Positions 54,601 through 64,000 of a stretch of 64,000 nt of DNA are shown here, one piece after another. The notes under the pieces are model-generated. The model did no database searches. It was not told the origin of the DNA and saw nothing but the letters and a program-made list of their open reading frames with translations. A program made the translations under genes and the position numbers. Source of the DNA: Macrostomum hystrix (taxonomy: Eukaryota; Platyhelminthes; Macrostomidae); contig CATNEN010000007.1 in NCBI GenBank assembly GCA_950097015.1, positions 10,913,001 to 10,977,000 of the forward strand, written 5' to 3'. The stretch's first letter is position 1. Every line of letters starts with the position of its first letter.

Positions 54601-57600
54601 GCCAGCTCTCGCCTTCTGCCCGCCATATTGAATACAGAATACAGAACTCACCAACAAGCCAGTGCCCCTGAGCTTGCCTCCCCGGCTGTGCTCAAGTACT
54701 TGTCTCCTCCCCTTCCAGCTTAAGTGTCTCAGCGATCTGCCTTGGCGAAAGGTAAAGCGGGAAGGCAGCTGGGGACAGATGGGGGACAATTGCGTGGAGA
54801 CTGGTTAGCCGGTGCCCTGAAAAGAGATCAGGGGGACATCAGGAGGAGGAGAGAAGATTAGAGGTGAGGATAAGGGAGAGGAGGAGATATGGGAAATGCA
54901 GCAAACGGCACGCACAGTTAATACGGCGGGCAAACTCATCAATAAGAAAAGGCAGGAAACAAGATTTGAGAACATGATGGGTCGGCAGGATAATCAGGAT
55001 AAGCAGGTGATGCTGCTTGACATTCAAAGTCTTCTGTAGCATTAATTTAATTTATAATAATTGATTACACCTGCCCCAATAGGGTTAGATGTTAAGCCGA
55101 CAGCACAGCCGCAGCTATTGCGCGGCGCATCTGAAGGCTGCGTACAGCTGTTCAGTCCATGACTGGGGGGACGCAACACCCACCTTCAATTATCCCAGCT
55201 GATGCTGGTACCCATTTAACAGAAAAAGGCACACAGTGGAGTCGGGAATCGAACCCCCGACCTTCAAGTCGTGAGTCCGACGCCCTAACCACTAGGCTAC
55301 AACCTCTGTAGCACGAACAGTTTCTGGAATCTCAATGGCATTCCTTGCAGAACAGATTATCAGCAGGCATCGCTGGGGGCTGGTTGCCAGGGTATCCACT
55401 TACCTGCTGCCAGCATGCGGGCCGCGTGGCCTGAGGAAACTCAATGAGACACTGTGAGCTAGTGATGGGCGGTGTGAAAACTGGAGAGCCTGAGGAATAG
55501 AAACTGCAGGGCTGCTGGAACTGGGCTGGAGAAGGCAGGGAAGGAGAGGGACCGAGGGTGACAATGCATGCAGAGAAAGTTGGCGGATTGGGGGAGAGCT
55601 TGAAGCACTGCTGACAGACTAGAGGAACGAATGTGTTCGAATGACTGCTTTCCGTAAAGGGAAAATAGACAGATGGAGAGATACGCAGAGAGTGGCAGAG
55701 ACATGGAGAGAGTGACAGAGACATGGAGAGAGTGGCAGAGACATGGAGAGAGTGGCAGAGACATGGAGAGAGTGCCAGAGCGGCGATAGTCCGTGGCCCG
55801 CAGCAGACAGGCCGTGTGCCGGGTGTGACAAGCAGTGCCACAGTATTCCTTACAGAATCTCCCAGCCAAAAAGTCCCCCCCAGTCCTCTTAGATTTGTCA
55901 CTGCCAAAACTCTACAGCTGCAGGCGCGAAGACGCAGAGGTGGAGCCTGCTGGCCTCACCTGGTAGAAACTGCGGGGCTTGCAGGGAGAGAGGTGGGGGC
56001 GCAACTAAGAGAAGATCCTCAATTTTCCCCAAGCAGTACTCTCTTTTGCGGCCTTCTGCAGCTGGCAACCGTCCCAGAAACTGGGCTAGGTCCTCACCGG
56101 CTGAGCACATGGCTGCTCAAATATTCATGCGCAGCGGGACCCGATGCTTTGAGTCTGGCAGGCTGCGCTGACCAGATGGAGCGGGGACCCATTGTCCTAT
56201 GGGATTTTTATAGCCTTCTTCCATTCCTTCCCGTGTTTTCTGCTGGTTCACTATCACATGGATTCCAGCGTAGCTTAGGAATGAAATCCCACAATTAGAT
56301 GAAGATCCACATCATCCTGACTGAGATCCCACAGTCTGGAAGGGTATCCAGCATTACTAAAATCCCAAAATCTGGAAGGGATTCAGTATTCTTGAGATCC
56401 CAGACGGACCCGTCGACCCGCAGAAAAAGTGGCCGTGAAAATCCTCGACAAGACGAAGCTAGACGCCAAGACGCAGCGCCTGCTGTCTCGCGAGGTGACC
56501 GTGATGGAGCGGCTGCAGCACCCCAGCATCATCAGCCTGTTCGAGGTGATCGAGAGTGTGGCCAAGCTGCACCTGGTGATGGAGTTCGCGCCGGGCGGGG
56601 AGCTGTTCACCCGCATCAGGCGGGAGGGCCGCATGTCAGAGGGCCTGGCCAGGCACATCTTTACCCAGGTGGCCGGGGCAGTGGCGCACATGGTGAGAAC
56701 TATGTATATGGGTGTTGCGGAGAGAGTGTGGGTGTTGTGGAGAGAGTATGGGTGTTGTGGAGAGAGTATGGGTGTTGCGGAGAGAGTATGGGTGTTGTGG
56801 AGAGAGTATGGGTGTTGTGGAGAGAGTGTGGGTGTTGTGGAGAGAGTATGGGTGTTGTGGAGAGAGTATGGGTGTTGCGGAGAGAGTATGGGTGTTGCGG
56901 AGAGAGTATGGGTGTTGCGGAGAGAGTATGGGTGTTGTGGAGAGAGTATGGGTGTTGTGGAGAGAGTATGGGTGTTGCGGAGAGAGTATGGGTGTTGTGG
57001 AGAGAGTATGGGTGTTGCGGAGAGAGTATGGGTGTTGCGGAGAGAGTATGGGTGTTGTGGAGAGAGAGGAGATGGGATGGGTTACGGAGTAAGGAAACCT
57101 CAGGATATTTCTCATTAAGGAGAAGCCATTGTGTAGCGATGCAGGTGAGGAAGGATATTTCAGGGCTAGCCTGAGATCAGACAACTCGCCAATGCTTCCC
57201 CAATCAAGTCAATCAGATTATGCTTTCATTTCCTGAAACGTCTGTCTGCTCCTGTAATCTTGGTGGGATTATTGGAGGATCTCAGGCAGGATTCGGGTGT
57301 GGAGATGAGAGACAATCTGCAAAAAAGCTCAGCAACCAAGGCCTCGGCCGCCCCTACCGCAGCACTCTCGCAATGTGGTGCACCGGGACCTGAAGGCGGA
57401 GAACGTGTTTTTCGCCGGGCCGCGTCGAGTCAAGATCGGGGACTTCGGCTTCAGCACGCTGGCAAAGCCGGGGCAGGAGCTGCACACCTTCTGCGGCTCG
57501 CCGCCCTACGCAGCCCCGGAGCTGTTCCGCCGGGAGGCCGCCTCCACCTACCTCGGCCAACCAGTGGACATCTGGGCGCTGGGCGTCCTGCTGTTCTTCA

Positions 57601-58127
57601 TGCTGGCCGGGGCCCTGCCGTTCCGAGCGGCCACGCTGAGCCGGCTGCGCCAGCTGGTGCTGGACGGCGACTTCAGCCTACCGACCTTCGTCTCTCAGCC
57701 GGCGCGCGATCTTGTGACCGCACTGCTGCAGCCGGACCCGGACAGTCGGCCGGCGGCGGCTGAACTGGCCAGGTCCGGGTGGCTGCTGGCCGGCAGGGCA
57801 GCGGAACGGCCGCCAGAGCAGCAGGAGGAGCTCTGGGAGGAGCGTCGGGAAGAACGGCGGAGACGGCGGCGCGAGGCGGCGGCCCGCATGCGGCTGGGCC
57901 AGCTGGGTATCGATGAGCGGAGCCTGGACGAGGCGGCGGGCTCCGTCCGCTCACCCATCGGCGGTGCCTTCCGGATTGCCGCGCACCGCGGCTGCGACAA
58001 AGACTCCGACAAGCACAAGGACAAAGAAGAGGACGAAGAAGGGAACTTCGACGATGGCGACGAGAGACGCAGACGAAGGCGGAGGTCCGCTGACAATGGG
58101 AGCAGCAAGGCCTGCGCCCTGCTCTGA
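51641..58127 (+). CDS. NIM1K: NIM1-type AMPK-related serine/threonine kinase with CaaX-like C-terminus
   Basis: Three coding exons: 51641-51860, 56424-56692 and 57363-58127, GT-AG and phase-consistent, giving 417 residues (human NIM1K is about 436). The kinase domain covers about 50-310: GTGNFSQVK, VAVK with Lys79, HRDLKAENVFFAG (Asp172), DFGFST (Asp190), T-loop Thr205 in HTFCGSPPYAAPE, and VDIWALGVLLFFMLAGALPF. The signature HRDLKAENVFFAGP and DFGFST resembles NIM1 more than SNRK, MARK or BRSK. AMPK-related kinases are activated by LKB1 at the T-loop Thr. The tail is acidic then polybasic (ERRRRRRRSADNG) and ends KACALL, so Cys414 sits four from the end as in a CaaX box with X = Leu (geranylgeranylation type). 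The start ATG has A at -3. Introns 1 and 2 are largely repeats. Confidence 0.9.
52245..52530. repeat. Compound minisatellite (TTGTGACATGGCATGTCAGA)
   Basis: About nine units share TTGTGACATGGCATGTCAGA followed by TCCGATT, TTCGATT or TCAGGTT. Longer units add CTTGCATTC. GACATGGCATGTC inside each unit is a 13-bp palindrome. Confidence 0.92.
52795..53508. repeat. 19-bp minisatellite, two variants
   Basis: GTGAGGCAGGGAGAGCA units (52795-52920) pass into about 30 copies of GAAGGATTCAGGGAGAGCA, some reading GGGGAGAGCA or GATGCAGG. The block continues after a SINE insertion at 54030. Confidence 0.93.
53509..54030 (-). mobile_element. SINE-like insertion (family B) splitting the 19-bp array
   Basis: Unrelated sequence interrupts the AGAGCAGAAGGAT array. 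On the minus strand its head reads GGTGAGTGGGTCAGCGGCTA then GGTCGCTGGTTCGTTCC, resembling RNA polymerase III A- and B-boxes of a tRNA. The other end is AT-rich (AAATAAGTATGTAAATCC). Array units on both sides (AGAGCAGAAGGA) could double as a target duplication. Length about 520 bp is long for a SINE, so it may be a composite. Confidence 0.6.
54031..54300. repeat. 19-bp minisatellite, continuation after insertion
   Basis: About 13 copies of GAAGGATGCAGGGAGAGCA, the same unit as 52795-53508, with the GATGCAGG variant fixed. Confidence 0.93.
55040..55317 (-). mobile_element. tRNA-derived SINE, family A, well-preserved copy
   Basis: On the minus strand: A-box-like GTAGCCTAGTGGTTAGGGCG, B-box GGTTCGATTCC (perfect consensus), body GATAATTGAAGGTGGGTG and CAGTCATGGACTGAACAGC, and tail GGGGCAGGTGTAATCAAT plus an AT-rich end. 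Body and tail match the copy at 21945-22235. The head does not fold into a complete tRNA, so it is not a tRNA gene. Confidence 0.82.
55685..55780. repeat. 18-bp minisatellite
   Basis: About five copies of AGACATGGAGAGAGTGGC. Confidence 0.9.
56705..57065. repeat. 20-bp minisatellite in NIM1-type gene intron 2
   Basis: About 18 copies of TATGGGTGTTG(T/C)GGAGAGAG begin 12 bases after the exon 2 donor (56693). Exon 3 starts at 57363. Confidence 0.95.
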
Positions 58128-58508
58128 GGTTGCTCGCACCCCCAGGCTTTCCTCAGATATGAGCAGATGCGCCTTTTGTAAAAGTACATGCACAGGTGCA
58201 CTTATTCTACTGTCAGTAGGCAGTTCACAGAGGTAGTAGTCGAATTTTTTGCTTTTTTCAACAGACTTAGCTACTCCTGACCAGGGCCAGTTCCTCATAT
58301 GTGCACTGGACTGGTTTCCAAACTATAGTCAAAGATGAATTTGACAATCTTGACAATCTTTAACGGCTTCAATGAGGGTCGGTTTTTCAAGGACACTAGA
58401 AGAAATTGTACGTCATGTACTGCGAATGCATGTGATCGAACTGTTGCTAAGCCGGTGATATGCACATTGCAACAGAAAGCAAGGTTTGGTCTTTAGGTAC
58501 TCTTATAA

Positions 58509-58514
58509 AATAAA
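58509..58514 (+). terminator. Candidate poly(A) signal AATAAA for the NIM1-type gene
   Basis: AATAAA lies about 380 bp past the stop codon. On the opposite strand TTTATT at 58602-58607 could serve TDP2, so the convergent 3' ends may nearly meet. Confidence 0.45.
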
Positions 58515-58784
58515 CAGGCACATGAAAGCATTAAACAGTAAATCGTGTAATTTTATAAACAGAGAAACGGCTGTGATTTGAAATCGGCCTCACTTGAATG
58601 GTTTATTATTTCTTTAAAAAAATAGACTGCTCAACAATTTGTGAATGCAATTTGACTGACAGAACTTACAGCTTGGGCGGCTGCAGAATGCATGATATCT
58701 GGGAAACATTGTGCCTTTCGGGATCAGCTGACATCTCGTGATCACTAATGGCTTGGGAGTCAACTGGCGCTCTAGTATCGGTTG

Positions 58785-59170
58785 TCATCTGACCCTCTGA
58801 GTCACAGTTCGCATGGGGGAGTCAACTGACCCTCTGAGCCACAGTTCGCATGGGGGAGTTAACTGACCCTCTGAGCCACAGTTGGCATGGGGGAGTCAAC
58901 TGACCCTCTGAGCCACAGTTGGCATGGGGGAGTCAACTGACCCTCTGAGCCACAGTTGGCATGGGGGAGTCAACTGACCCTCTGAGCCACAGTTGGCATG
59001 GGGGGTCAACTGACCACATCGAGACACATTTGGCATGGAGGGGTCAACTGACCCCGCTGAGTCACATTAGGCATGGGGGGTCAACTGACCCCACTGAGTC
59101 ACAGTTATCATGGGCGGTCAACTAACCCCTCTGAGTCACAGTTGGGATGGGGGAGTCAACTGAACCCCTT
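58785..59170. repeat. 37-bp minisatellite between convergent genes
   Basis: About ten copies of a unit containing TCAACTGACCCTCTGAGCCA and CAGTTGGCATGGGGGAG. Copies toward 59170 are more diverged. It probably falls in the 3' UTR or 3' flank of TDP2. Confidence 0.93.
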
Positions 59171-59303
59171 ACTCACTGATGGCTCGAGTTACAAATTAGC
59201 AAAAAATAGCCAGACTTGGACACCTGCTTAATTCTATTGTGAGCAGAAGACAAATGCAACGGCAGGCGCACAGAGTGAGGGAGGTGAGGAAGCGAGGCGA
59301 GGG

Positions 59304-60741
59304 TCAGCCAGGCAGCTGGAACAGGCCTACAATGGCCCAGTGATCGGATGGGAACAGCTGAGTGCCGGGCGCCAGCTCCAGGCCGGCCAGCTGAAAGTCA
59401 AGCGGCTCAGAGCGCCATGCCAGCGCGCGGTCGAAGCGGCAGCGGGCGCGGCCCATGTTCTGCGGGGTGGGGGCGGGCGAACGGCTGCTGTGCTCTGCGG
59501 TCTGCTCAGCCCTTTTTTTCCTGTAAATATCTCATGGAAACGCCCCTCGCTCACCTGAATATTACGATTGCGCGTGGCGTCCCAGGTGTACTGAGCCTCC
59601 GGCCGGGCGCCGCAATGGCTCCAGGAGTCACGGACTCCAGCTGGCAGGCCGCCGATCGCCTGCAGCTCGGAGTCGCGCAGGTTTAAATCGCCTGCCAGCA
59701 GGGCCGGCCCGGCCGACTCAGTCATGGTGCGCAGGGCCACGGCGAGCTGGCGCTTCCGCTCGGCTGCGAAGTCCTTGGTGGACTCCAGGTGCGTGTTCAG
59801 CAAAAGCACCTGCGGGTTGGGGCGCGGGCATGTAGTATGAATTAGGATTGGATGATAAAAATATTAGCTAACTATGATTGGATGAAAATTTGCTTAATTT
59901 TAATTGGACCTTGAAAGATTGTCGTATTCTGATTGGATGATAGATTTCGTGATTTTAATTGCTTGAAGGCTTGCCTGGCAGCCTTTCTGATTCTGATTCG
60001 ATGCAATCTTGAAATACTTTCGATATTTAGAGATATTTGGACAATGGCTTGTTAATTGAGCTACTCAGCCGCCTACCTCGGGTCCGCCGGCCCACCTGGC
60101 TCGGACAGCCAGCAGAGTGCGGTCCATGCGGGAGCCCTCGAAGCGGTGCAGGCTGGTTCCCAGCAGCTGCAGCTGGCTGCGGAGCAGCAGGGTGAAGGTG
60201 AAGTAGCGATCGTCGGGGTGCGCCCGGCCGTCCACAAACTCGTACCGGCTGTGCAGCAGGTGGCGCAGCAGGCCCAGCGTGTCCGGGGCGACCTCCTTCA
60301 AGACAATCAGGCGCAGGCGCTTAGCAAACAAAGGAAGACAAACCAAGGTCGGATGAATTCAAAGCGGCTCACCTGCAGGTGGAGCGCGTGCGGCTGGACC
60401 GCCTGCACCACGGTGATGGCAGCCCGCGTCCGCGCCTCCACCTTGTCGTCAGTCAAGCCGTCCAGATTCCAGGACATCAGACGCAGCCGACGCGCTTCGT
60501 CGCCAGACGCCGCCGCTGGCTGAGCGGTGGATGTCAGAGTGGGCGCCGCAGTGGCTGCCTCTCCTGGCACATCACCGAAGCAGCGCTCCAGGGCGGCCTC
60601 CAGGGACCAGCCATTGCTCTGCAGCATCATCAAGGCGAAGGCCGAGTCTGTGCCAGTGATCTCGGCGAACTGGTCGCAGAGTCGGCGACAAACTGGCTCT
60701 GGTGGGACATTGCCAGCGTCCTCATCGGGGCTGTCCACCTC
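59304..60741 (-). CDS. TDP2: TDP2-type tyrosyl-DNA phosphodiesterase
   Basis: Four exons on the minus strand: 60373-60741, 60077-60295, 59555-59809 and 59304-59459, all junctions GT-AG and phase 0, 332 residues visible (human TDP2 is 362). A UBA-like domain comes first (residues about 17-56, CDQFAEITGTDSAFALMMLQ), then the exonuclease-endonuclease-phosphatase fold: SWNLDG (Asn92), LQE across the exon 1/2 junction (Glu124), NTHLEST, GDLNLRD (Asp237), YTWD, and SDHW (Asp320-His321). All four metal/catalytic motifs of TDP2 are present. The enzyme removes 5'-phosphotyrosyl adducts left by topoisomerase II in nuclear DNA. The first visible exon begins at an acceptor (CCTGCCTGCAG) with GAG in phase 0 and no usable ATG, so the start codon lies on another exon or a spliced leader. 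Confidence 0.92.
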
Positions 60742-62536
60742 CTGCAGGCAGGTTAATAATTACTGAAAACTTAGCTACCTGAGACAAAAGTGCAGAGGTG
60801 TTTAGGAGCCTTAGACACAGGGAGAACCAAGGCAGGGAAAGGCAAATGGAAACAGAGTCCCAATGTGACCTGTTGCCAAATGCCAAGGACAGGTACCTAT
60901 TTCGCCATATAATTGAATAATTAAGTATTTAAATATTTTAGATAATGATGATTAATAATAACATATAGGGCCTAGCTAGGTAGCAATTGTTATTGATAAT
61001 AAAATAACACTGCTACTAGCAACATTTTATGGGTGAAACTAAAGTAGCAAACATTTAATCACAGTGTTGATTTCAACTACTTATATGGTCATGCATCTAG
61101 TTAGCTAGTCATTGAAAAAGAAAGTAGAACTGGTTAGCTAGAAGCTAGATAAACATAGCTAAAAGCAAAATGGCCAGCTATCTATAACTATAGGCCTAGG
61201 CTACTCACTACTGGTTAACCAGCTAACATGATACTAGCTAGCAGTTTATTGAGGAACAAAATATTAGCTAACAACTGATTTAACTGATCAATTACATTGG
61301 CCATCGATTTCAGTGATAGCTAGTCAAATATAGATTTGTCTAGATATACATACATTTATTCAGAAACAAGAAAATTAGATAACTTATAGCTTGTTTAGTT
61401 TATGTTGTAGTGCTTCTTTTACAATTGCACTTTTCTAGTAATTCAAACTCTCCTCATACTGTAAGTAATTGGCCTAAACTTCTGACTTATTGCCTGTCAA
61501 TCATTTTAGAGTGACATATACATTATACCACACCCCTGCTCGGGTGGACTTATGCAAACTACAGATAGTTTGGGTAGCGTGGCTCTTTGTCACGATATTT
61601 CTGGCCTCCTGCCAGTTATATTCTAGATATTAAATCTAGTTAGATCTGGAGACAATGCTCTCAGGTGATTCAGACAAGTTTTGTCAGGTAATTCAGGCTC
61701 TCTGGCCAGTCTGTACTCGGGCTTCCCCGGATCGGTTTCAACGGCTTCCACTTACTTTAGAAATAAGTAAGGCTTTTGTAAGATTGCTCACGAGGAGAAT
61801 TGAACTGTTTCTAATAATGGTCACGAAACGGTTAGCTATCTAATTGAAACTGGGCTGTATTTATAGTAATTTTTCCACGTACGCTGGATATATGCTCAGT
61901 ATAATTTTACATTTTAAACAAATCGAATAAGGCTAATATTACCAGTATACATACAGTATATTTTTCTAGCGCGGATTTAAATTTGACCCACAACATTTAG
62001 TTAGCTAGCTAGATGATAAATACTAAATAGCAAATAGCAGTGAAAAAGTTGTTTTTAGGCCTAGGCAGCGAGGCCTACCTGGCCTACAACATAAAAATCG
62101 AGCTATATTTCACTAAGCTATACTTGAATCACTTGATGCTATATTTAAAGCAAAATTAAATATAGCTAAGTGTAGTTAGCTTGCTACCTAGTCCTAAAAA
62201 CACAATAGCTAGCCCTATTCTTAGAAAGAATGCAGTTTGTTTTGCATATTAAAATCTAAAAAAAGTAACTCTTAGAAATTGAAGTGACTTCTTCACTTAT
62301 GTTAAGCAGCCTACTTCTAGTCTCCTATATTAATTAAACAAATATTTATATTATGGAGACAGACATGTAGCTAACAAGTTAACACTTAAATTCTCACTAT
62401 TTGTCAATGCAGACTTGCAATACAATGTGAGTCCCTAATGTCTGAAGTCCCTACAGTCATAATCATCATATTTGTAAATATGTCTAACGAGAAGCTACAG
62501 TTTTATCATAGGGCCTACAGGTGTCATGAATGATGA
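60742..62536. other. AT-rich tract upstream of TDP2
   Basis: No gene or repeat array seen; the missing TDP2 start exon, if cis-spliced, would lie here. Confidence 0.45.
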
Positions 62537-62960
62537 TCTATATATATAAAAGTGAAAACTCTGTGTGTGTGTCTGTGTGTGTGTGTGCAACCTTTTGTCT
62601 TTATAGACGCCGAAACCGCTCAACCAAATCGCACCAAACTTTGCACATACCTAAAACCACCTACGCTGAGTGCAATAGGCTACTCAAATTCCCGAAAAAT
62701 CATTTCCTTCCTGCTCAAAAGTGCAAAAAACTGCTCAAAAATCGTCAAAAAATCACTCAATTCGACATATCGTCGCCCCACTTTGTCAGATTTTCTCCAA
62801 ATTTGATCCACTTACACTTTACATGTTTTCCAACAATGCTGTCAATTTTGAACATCTCTACTCAATCCAGAGCAAAGCTGCATCATCTCAAAGTGAGTCA
62901 CTTTTTGTTTTCCGAGGACAGCCACCCCAACTCCCCTCCGCCACTCTGCGGGCCAAATTT
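62537..62960 (+). mobile_element. Helitron-like 5' end
   Basis: The segment starts A/TCTATATATATAAAAGTGAA, passes through a (GT)n tract (62560-62590), then CGCTCAACCAAATCGCACCA and AACTTTGCACATA. This layout (TC terminus, short AT run, GT-rich run, then an ACCGNNTNNACCRAWTTNNACCAAACTTTGCA-like motif) is characteristic of Helitron 5' ends in many animals. I cannot find a convincing CTRR terminus with hairpin or any Rep/helicase coding sequence, so the right boundary is unknown. Confidence 0.5.
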
Positions 62961-63164
62961 TACAGTCTATGGCCGCGGGCTAGCCGGCCCCAGCTCATGC
63001 GTTTATTATGCGCCTAGCCAGGGTGCCCTCATGGTGAGGTGAGCTGGGCTAGCCGATCGCAGCTCATGAGCCCAGCCCATGGGCCCAGGGTGCGCTCCTG
63101 GTGTGGGCCTCGGATATGGGATAGGAAGGTGACGGGGGGGAGGAGGAGGGGGAGAGGTTGCCCA

Positions 63165-63444
63165 TGAGGGCGGATAGCTCAGTCAGTAAGGTGTCGGACT
63201 CTGGATCAGATGGTCCTGGGTTCGACTCCCGACCTAGTCTAGAACTATTCGTGCAGCCCTTGGCAAGCTGCTTTGCCCTGATGTGCACACAGTCTACTCA
63301 GCTGCAGATGAGTACCGACATTTCGTCGGGTAATAATAATTCTGGCTGGCGTGGAATAAAGCAGTTCTGTGCGGCAATTCTGTGGGGTTCGGATGCTGCC
63401 GATATGTTTGGAAAAATAAATTCTTTAAGAGTTTTCTTAATTTA
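63165..63444 (+). mobile_element. tRNA-derived SINE, family C
   Basis: The head resembles a tRNA: GGATAGCTCAGTCAGTAAGG (A-box) and GGTTCGACTCC (B-box, perfect). An anticodon loop CTCTGGA would read CTG (Gln). The acceptor stem cannot pair and the anticodon stem has a mismatch, so it is not a tRNA gene. The body includes CAGCTGCAGATGAGTACCGA and a TAATAATAATT run. Confidence 0.7.
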
Positions 63445-64000
63445 AGAGTTTTTCAAAACATATAGGCTATCCTACTGTATGTGATTCCTTTGGTGCTTCG
63501 AATGTACTGTATAGTGCTGATATTGATGTAAATCAGCGTAAAACCGCTTTTTTCTTACTCAGCCGGATTAAGAAATGAGTAGGCTTATATGATGTTCTTG
63601 TTGTTCTGCAAAACATATAATCATTAATTTAAATAAAAAATGAGTCGAACCAACGACCCGCAGTTATCAGGCTGACGTGCTACCAGTTTCACCACTTGAC
63701 ATTGCCCATATACAACGAAGAATTACTATTTATTAGTATATTCTTTCGTTCGAATACTTTTTCAGAGTTTTTCAAAACATATAGGCTATTCTACTGTATG
63801 TGATTCCTTTGGTGCTTCGAGTGTACTGTATAGTGCTGATATTGATGTAAATCAGCGTAAAACCGCTTTTTTTCTTACTCAGCCGGATTAAGAAATGAGT
63901 AGGCTTATATGATGTTCTTGTTGTTCTGCAAAACATATAATCATTAATTTAAATAAAAAATGAGTCGAACCAACGACCCGCAGTTGTCAGGCTGACGTGC
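63445..64000. repeat. Tandem 319-bp unit carrying a tRNA-like segment, continues past window
   Basis: AGAGTTTTTCAAAACATATA at 63445 recurs at 63764, and the following sequence matches base for base with few differences up to the edge, so the period is 319 bp. Each unit contains, on the minus strand, a tRNA-like stretch (GTCAAGTGGTGAAACTGGTA then GGTCGTTGGTTCGACTC; first copy about 63640-63710). The anticodon arm does not fold cleanly. Confidence 0.85.

Larger units (their letters stand above)
51861..56423. other. Intron 1 of the NIM1-type gene
   Basis: The 4.56-kb intron starts GTGAAT at 51861 and ends CCGTCGACCCGCAG at 56423. It contains five minisatellite arrays and two SINEs, listed separately, and no additional exon that fits the kinase. 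Confidence 0.75.

Noticed and set aside
55240-55310. tRNA gene on the minus strand
   Set aside because: Perfect B-box but it heads a SINE that has a second copy at 21945; cloverleaf incomplete.
56299-57174. 291-residue frame over NIM1 exon 2
   Set aside because: Only the part up to 56692 in the correct frame is coding; the rest is a 20-bp intronic array.
63160-63235. tRNA-Gln(CTG) gene
   Set aside because: A- and B-boxes are good, but the acceptor stem does not pair and the anticodon stem has a mismatch; sequence continues as a SINE body.

Overview
This is animal nuclear DNA. Six recognisable multi-exon or single-exon metazoan genes carry GT-AG introns, AATAAA-type signals, tRNA-derived SINEs and a non-LTR retrotransposon. 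The gene set (SYK-type kinase, NIM1-type kinase, TDP2, RNase T2, DEG/ENaC channel, MPP8-like chromodomain/ankyrin proteins), very GC-rich codons set in AT-rich spacers, and strong splice acceptors lying just upstream of several start codons (suggesting spliced-leader trans-splicing) point to an invertebrate. A free-living flatworm is my best guess, but this is inference and not proven.

Layout. 1-4040 (-): non-LTR retrotransposon with one uninterrupted endonuclease-RT-RNase H frame running off the left edge, abutting a 21-bp minisatellite (4050-4703). 6192-8036 (+): intronless DEG/ENaC channel with a 42-bp array in its 3' flank. 9339-15474 (-): eight-exon RNase T2 gene whose introns carry four different tandem arrays, one about 3.4 kb long. 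15500-25690: no supportable gene; one SINE. 25795-28011 and 29175-30776 (-): two tandem MPP8-like genes. 32874-39614 (-): SYK-family tyrosine kinase in three coding exons. 41681-41863 (-): 60-codon lysine-rich protein that begins like the histone H3 tail. 42000-51000: AT-rich transposon-rich tract with two foldback elements (9-10 bp target duplications), a decayed DDE transposase and an LTR-like repeat. 51641-58127 (+): NIM1-type kinase in three exons, introns filled with minisatellites and SINEs. 59304-60741 (-): TDP2, tail to tail with the NIM1 gene. 62500-64000: Helitron-like end, a SINE and a 319-bp tandem unit with a tRNA-like segment.

Functional threads. The two MPP8-like proteins (MPP8 is a HUSH-complex reader of H3K9 methylation that silences retroelements) and a small protein whose first residues imitate the H3K9 region both concern chromatin. 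SYK and NIM1 are signalling kinases; the NIM1 protein ends in a polybasic stretch plus CALL, a prenylation-type C-terminus. TDP2 repairs topoisomerase II-DNA adducts. RNase T2 is a secreted/lysosomal nuclease. Nothing in the sequence ties these genes into one operon or pathway. The most unusual features are the H3-tail mimic, the divergent MPP8 pair, the CaaX-ended kinase, and the near-universal colonisation of introns by distinct minisatellites.
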